Below, in pieces: positions 21,226 through 23,454 of a stretch of DNA of 23,454 nucleotides. Within the stretch, counting starts at the first letter, position 1. Each line of letters begins with the position of its first letter. Made by a program: the position numbers and the translations under genes. Under the pieces are notes generated by a model that saw only the letters and a list, made by a program, of their open reading frames with translations, did not search any database and was not told the origin of the DNA. The DNA comes from a virus, in the IMG/VR virus record IMGVR_UViG_3300010210_000005, positions 1-23,454 of that record. One strand, given 5' to 3'.

Positions 21226-21816
21226 TTAGAAAAGGCTCATTTGTTGGGCGTCGGTGGTTTGGTTCCCTTTTCTCTTATCAAAAGGATAATTAACAGGGGG
21301 GCGCAACTGCTGGGGCGCTGGTTCCTCCTCAGGTTCCGGAGCTGTACAACTAACGGGGGCCGCTGGTTCCTTAATTAGTTCCTCCTCAGGTTCCGGAGCT
21401 GTGTAATTGACGGCGGCGTCATGCTCTGCCTCTGTTACGCTGTGAGGTATTGCAGAAATATTTTGCTTATATGCTGGGGCACCTATGGCGGCGGCTTTTT
21501 GGGCGTTTGTTCCGGTTACAGGCTGGCCGCTGTAATACTCACTATAATAAACATTCATAGGAGAAAGCCCATAATCCTTAAGCGTGGCCCGTTGCTTAAA
21601 TCTCTCATATTCTACGGAGGAACTCTCTATTAATTCAATAGATGGGTTTTTACATGCCTCAAGGAAACCCTCAAGGCGGGGCAATGTCCAATTAAGGAAA
21701 GTATTAGGCCAATGCCTTAGGCTGGTTGCAACTACTGAGCCAGCGCGGAAATAAAGTAATAAATCAAAGATAGGCGGATTTGAAACCCGCACGGTTGAAA
21801 AGTGTTTTAAGTCCAT
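21226..21816 (-). CDS. Unknown protein with C-terminal sliding-clamp-type motif
   Basis: In this 196-residue protein, residues 1-95 look globular (IFDLLLYFRAGSVVATSLRHW, SMNVYYSEYY-like end). Residues about 96-180 are disordered and contain an imperfect tandem repeat with TAPEPEEE at 139-146 and 158-165; the DNA repeat is 25 identical bases at 21321-21345 and 21378-21402. The last five residues, QMSLF, match the bacterial beta-clamp-binding consensus QL(S/D)LF at an exposed C terminus. A role in replication, repair or host-clamp takeover is inferred. The start is supported by a GTATTC box 5 nt upstream. Confidence 0.7.
   Translation of the reverse strand: MDLKHFSTVRVSNPPIFDLLLYFRAGSVVATSLRHWPNTFLNWTLPRLEGFLEACKNPSIELIESSSVEYERFKQRATLKDYGLSPMNVYYSEYYSGQPVTGTNAQKAAAIGAPAYKQNISAIPHSVTEAEHDAAVNYTAPEPEEELIKEPAAPVSCTAPEPEEEPAPQQLRPPVNYPFDKRKGNQTTDAQQMSLF
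21321..21402 (-). repeat. In-frame 25-bp repeat, two copies
   Basis: Twenty-five identical bases occur at 21321-21345 and 21378-21402, 57 bp (19 codons) apart and in frame. They encode the duplicated Thr-Ala-Pro-Glu-Pro-Glu-Glu-Glu segment of the clamp-motif protein and provide a site for slippage or length variation. Confidence 0.8.
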
Positions 21817-21821
21817 AATTT

Positions 21822-21844
21822 GAATACTTTGAATGATTGAATAC
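21822..21844 (-). repeat. Start-associated boxes before the clamp-motif gene
   Basis: GTATTC copies at 21822-21827 (5 nt from ATG) and 21839-21844 fill the 32-bp gap after the recombinase stop. No promoter fits in this gap. Confidence 0.85.
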
Positions 21845-21848
21845 GATG

Positions 21849-22784
21849 TTATTTTAACAGCTGGGCCAATGCTTTTCCAGCTTTATTCTGATAGTGTTTA
21901 AGCTCCTCCGCCATACGTGTATATATTTGTGTTATTTCGGTTGAGCTATGCCCTAAGTATAGCGATACATCAAGCAAATCAAACCCATCCATTATAAGCA
22001 ACACCCCCACGGTATGGCGGAGGCTATGGGCTGTTATTCGCTTTGAGTCTATACCAATGCGGCGGAGGCGGCCCTTAACCATGCGGCTTATGTTATCGCT
22101 GGTTAATCGATTGCCTTGATATGACTTTGCAAGGGCATGAGAGACAAAAAGGGGCTTATTTGGTTCAATATCTCCCCTCATTGATATATAATGCATAACA
22201 GCGGAGAAAATCTCATCTGTTACGGCTACAAAACTATTTTTATAAAGCTCTCCTTTTCTTTGGCACATTATCCCTCTAATGAGGCCCTCCGGAGTATCTT
22301 TATTAATTAAATCTTCATAATTAATACGGGCCACCTCAATAGTGCGGAGGCCACGCATACCCAAAAGGCATAATATAGCCTTATCGCGGGAACCTATAAG
22401 CGTTTTATTGTCCGTTGAGTTGATTAAGTCTTTAAGCTGGGCCCGTGTTAATACGTCCTTTTTATAGCCTTTGTATTTTGGCACGTTGGGAATACCTCTC
22501 CCAATATCCCGCCCCCAGCCTTGCTCATCCAGCCATTTATAAAATTTCTTAACTGTAATAAGGTAAGATAGCGCGGTTGTATCGCTTTTACTTTCAATTA
22601 AATGAGCTCTGTATTGGAGGAGCTCCGCCTTACCAAAATTATAAACGCCGGAGGTTAAGCCAGTAGCCCAGCGGAAATATAAAATTAAATGCCGTTTATA
22701 GGCTCGTTTTGAGGCTGGTTGTACAGATTGAACGCTTAAAAATTGTTTAATCAATGTACTTATAGGGGTCGAAACTGTTATCAT
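21849..22784 (-). CDS. Tyrosine recombinase / integrase (XerC/D-like)
   Basis: The product has 311 residues from ATG 22784, chosen over 22829 because it reduces overlap with the HNH gene from 83 to 38 nt and begins at a normal core-binding domain (MITVSTPISTLIKQFLSV). Numbered from 22829, catalytic residues are all present: Arg162 in RTIEV, Lys192 in the beta-hairpin, His268-x-x-Arg271 in HSLRH, His294 in LGHSS, and Tyr303 in IYTRM. It should cut and rejoin DNA at an attachment or resolution site. No att core was identified beside it. An integrase between HNH and small terminase, in the same operon, is unusual; dimer resolution or site-specific inversion are alternatives. Confidence 0.92.
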   Translation of the reverse strand: MITVSTPISTLIKQFLSVQSVQPASKRAYKRHLILYFRWATGLTSGVYNFGKAELLQYRAHLIESKSDTTALSYLITVKKFYKWLDEQGWGRDIGRGIPNVPKYKGYKKDVLTRAQLKDLINSTDNKTLIGSRDKAILCLLGMRGLRTIEVARINYEDLINKDTPEGLIRGIMCQRKGELYKNSFVAVTDEIFSAVMHYISMRGDIEPNKPLFVSHALAKSYQGNRLTSDNISRMVKGRLRRIGIDSKRITAHSLRHTVGVLLIMDGFDLLDVSLYLGHSSTEITQIYTRMAEELKHYQNKAGKALAQLLK

Positions 22785-23172
22785 TGTTTTTCTGTTTGCT
22801 TTGCTTATACCCGTGGCTCTCTTTACCACTCTTTCGATTATGGTGTCGTGAGTACATGCTTTGCAGATTATCCATATCTAACGGCTCTCCCCATTGGCCG
22901 CCCTCTGTGTCGTATGGGTTAGCTGGGTTAATCCGCTGTATATGGTCTACCATGTTGGCACCGTATGGCATAAGAGAGGTTTTACACTCCTCACACTCAC
23001 AAAACGGGTTAAGCGTTAATTTTTCAGCTCTTAAACTTCGCCAAGCCGGAGACTTATAAAACCAGTTGTTTTTTGCGCGTCTATTTTTAAAAGAGTCCTT
23101 TTTTTCGGGCTCATAACTCCGGCGGCGGGGTGGTGGAATGTATGCCACTATAACAAGCCTTTTGAGTTGCAA
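22747..23172 (-). CDS. HNH endonuclease
   Basis: The 141-residue protein has a basic N-terminal tail (about 1-40) and a canonical HNH fold: FYKSPAWRSLRAEKL, then Cys58, Cys60 and Cys63 (probable zinc ligands), the DHI core at 76-78 with first His77, and MDNLQSMYSRHHNRKSGKE with Asn102 and the final His at 110/111. HNH proteins encoded near small terminase assist the terminase in DNA packaging in many cos-type phages. Here the recombinase and several genes intervene. It overlaps the HTH gene by 25 nt and the recombinase by 38 nt. Confidence 0.9.
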   Translation of the reverse strand: MQLKRLVIVAYIPPPRRRSYEPEKKDSFKNRRAKNNWFYKSPAWRSLRAEKLTLNPFCECEECKTSLMPYGANMVDHIQRINPANPYDTEGGQWGEPLDMDNLQSMYSRHHNRKSGKESHGYKQSKQKNNDNSFDPYKYID

Positions 23173-23429
23173 TACTTAAGAAAATCCACAACATCGCAAC
23201 TAAGGCGGTTATTATCCTTAGTCATTGGAATATCTTTTTTAATGCGCTCAAGGTGTCGGCGTGTAATGTTTAACAGCTTGCAAACAGATTTTGAATCTAG
23301 GCGGTTTTGAGTGTCCGCCAATTTATAGGCCATCATTGCTAAATGTCCGTTATTAAGACAATTAACTAATGTATTTACAGTTTCGCTTAGGGAGTCAATT
23401 TTTAACTCCAATCTTTCGGGGGTGGTCAT
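23148..23429 (-). CDS. HTH DNA-binding protein, excisionase-like
   Basis: The 93-residue protein has an N-terminal coiled-coil-like helix (RLELKIDSLSETVNTLVNCL) for oligomerisation, followed by a winged-helix/MerR-like domain (about 47-90; SVCKLLNITRRHLERIKKD, then a wing and DVVDFLKYC). It is of the type annotated in Bacteroidota mobile elements as HTH or excisionase beside a tyrosine recombinase, and its operon includes the recombinase two genes later. It could direct excision or regulate genes. The start is supported by a GTATTC box 5 nt upstream. Confidence 0.78.
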   Translation of the reverse strand: MTTPERLELKIDSLSETVNTLVNCLNNGHLAMMAYKLADTQNRLDSKSVCKLLNITRRHLERIKKDIPMTKDNNRLSCDVVDFLKYCNSKGLL

Positions 23430-23434
23430 AATTT

Positions 23435-23454
23435 GAATACTTTGAATTGAATAC
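23435..23454. repeat. Terminal 20-bp direct repeat, right copy, and start-associated boxes
   Basis: The last 20 bases equal the first 20 of the window. GTATTC copies at 23435-23440 (5 nt from the HTH gene's ATG) and 23449-23454 make this a normal start-associated doublet as well. The window ends here, so what lies upstream of the HTH gene is unknown unless the molecule is circular. Confidence 0.8.

Noticed and set aside
22784-23059. Plus-strand ORF opposite the HNH gene
   Set aside because: Antisense shadow; the HNH motifs on the minus strand are clear.

Overview
The window holds the head, tail and lysis region of a tailed siphovirus-type phage or prophage infecting a member of the Bacteroidota. 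Every supported gene is on the minus strand, so transcription runs from high to low coordinates. The host phylum is inferred from three things: a DUF4494-like protein, a lipoprotein whose residues after the lipobox cysteine match the Bacteroidota surface-export signal (C-X-K-[DE]2), and two promoter-like sequences that resemble the Bacteroidota -33/-7 pattern. Shine-Dalgarno sequences are generally absent. No host gene, tRNA or CRISPR array was found.

Layout in transcription order. (1) 23.4-20.4 kb: HTH/excisionase-like protein, HNH endonuclease, tyrosine recombinase, a protein ending in a sliding-clamp-type motif (QMSLF), a 59-codon zinc-ribbon gene, a Cys-rich protein and a small basic ORF, then a terminator. 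(2) 20.3-18.6 kb: an operator-like dyad and promoter, DUF4494-like protein, unknown protein, lipoprotein, small terminase. (3) 18.5-15.2 kb: portal, prohead protease, HK97-type capsid protein with an unusual hydrophobic N terminus. (4) 15.1-12.4 kb: head-tail connectors, tail terminator, tail tube. (5) 12.4-2.2 kb: tail chaperones joined by a predicted -1 frameshift, tape measure, baseplate proteins, tail fiber with a peptidase S74 chaperone, and small proteins. (6) 2.2-0.3 kb: a second operator-like dyad and promoter, then an unknown protein, a membrane/coiled-coil protein, amidase, holin-like protein and a single-pass membrane protein, closed by a terminator. A small HTH gene follows at 31-216.

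The most unusual feature is a repeated sequence tied to start codons. The coding-strand box GTATTC(A) lies exactly 5 nt before ATG in six genes, 4 nt before in one and 2 nt before in another. A second copy usually lies a variable distance further upstream. One leader also holds a perfect 12-bp hairpin whose loop nearly matches the box. In a phylum that rarely uses Shine-Dalgarno pairing, this looks like a phage-specific translation-start signal, comparable to the start-associated sequences of cluster K mycobacteriophages. Separately, two 15-bp dyads of form GTCCAA-N3-TTGGAC overlap the -33 elements of the two candidate promoters, suggesting one regulator controls the packaging/structural and lysis modules.

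The large terminase is missing from its usual place between small terminase and portal, and from the rest of the window. No replication module or CI-like repressor is visible. The window starts and ends with the same 20-bp repeat copy. It could therefore be a circular 23.4-kb molecule, or a contig broken at repeats with about half of the phage missing.
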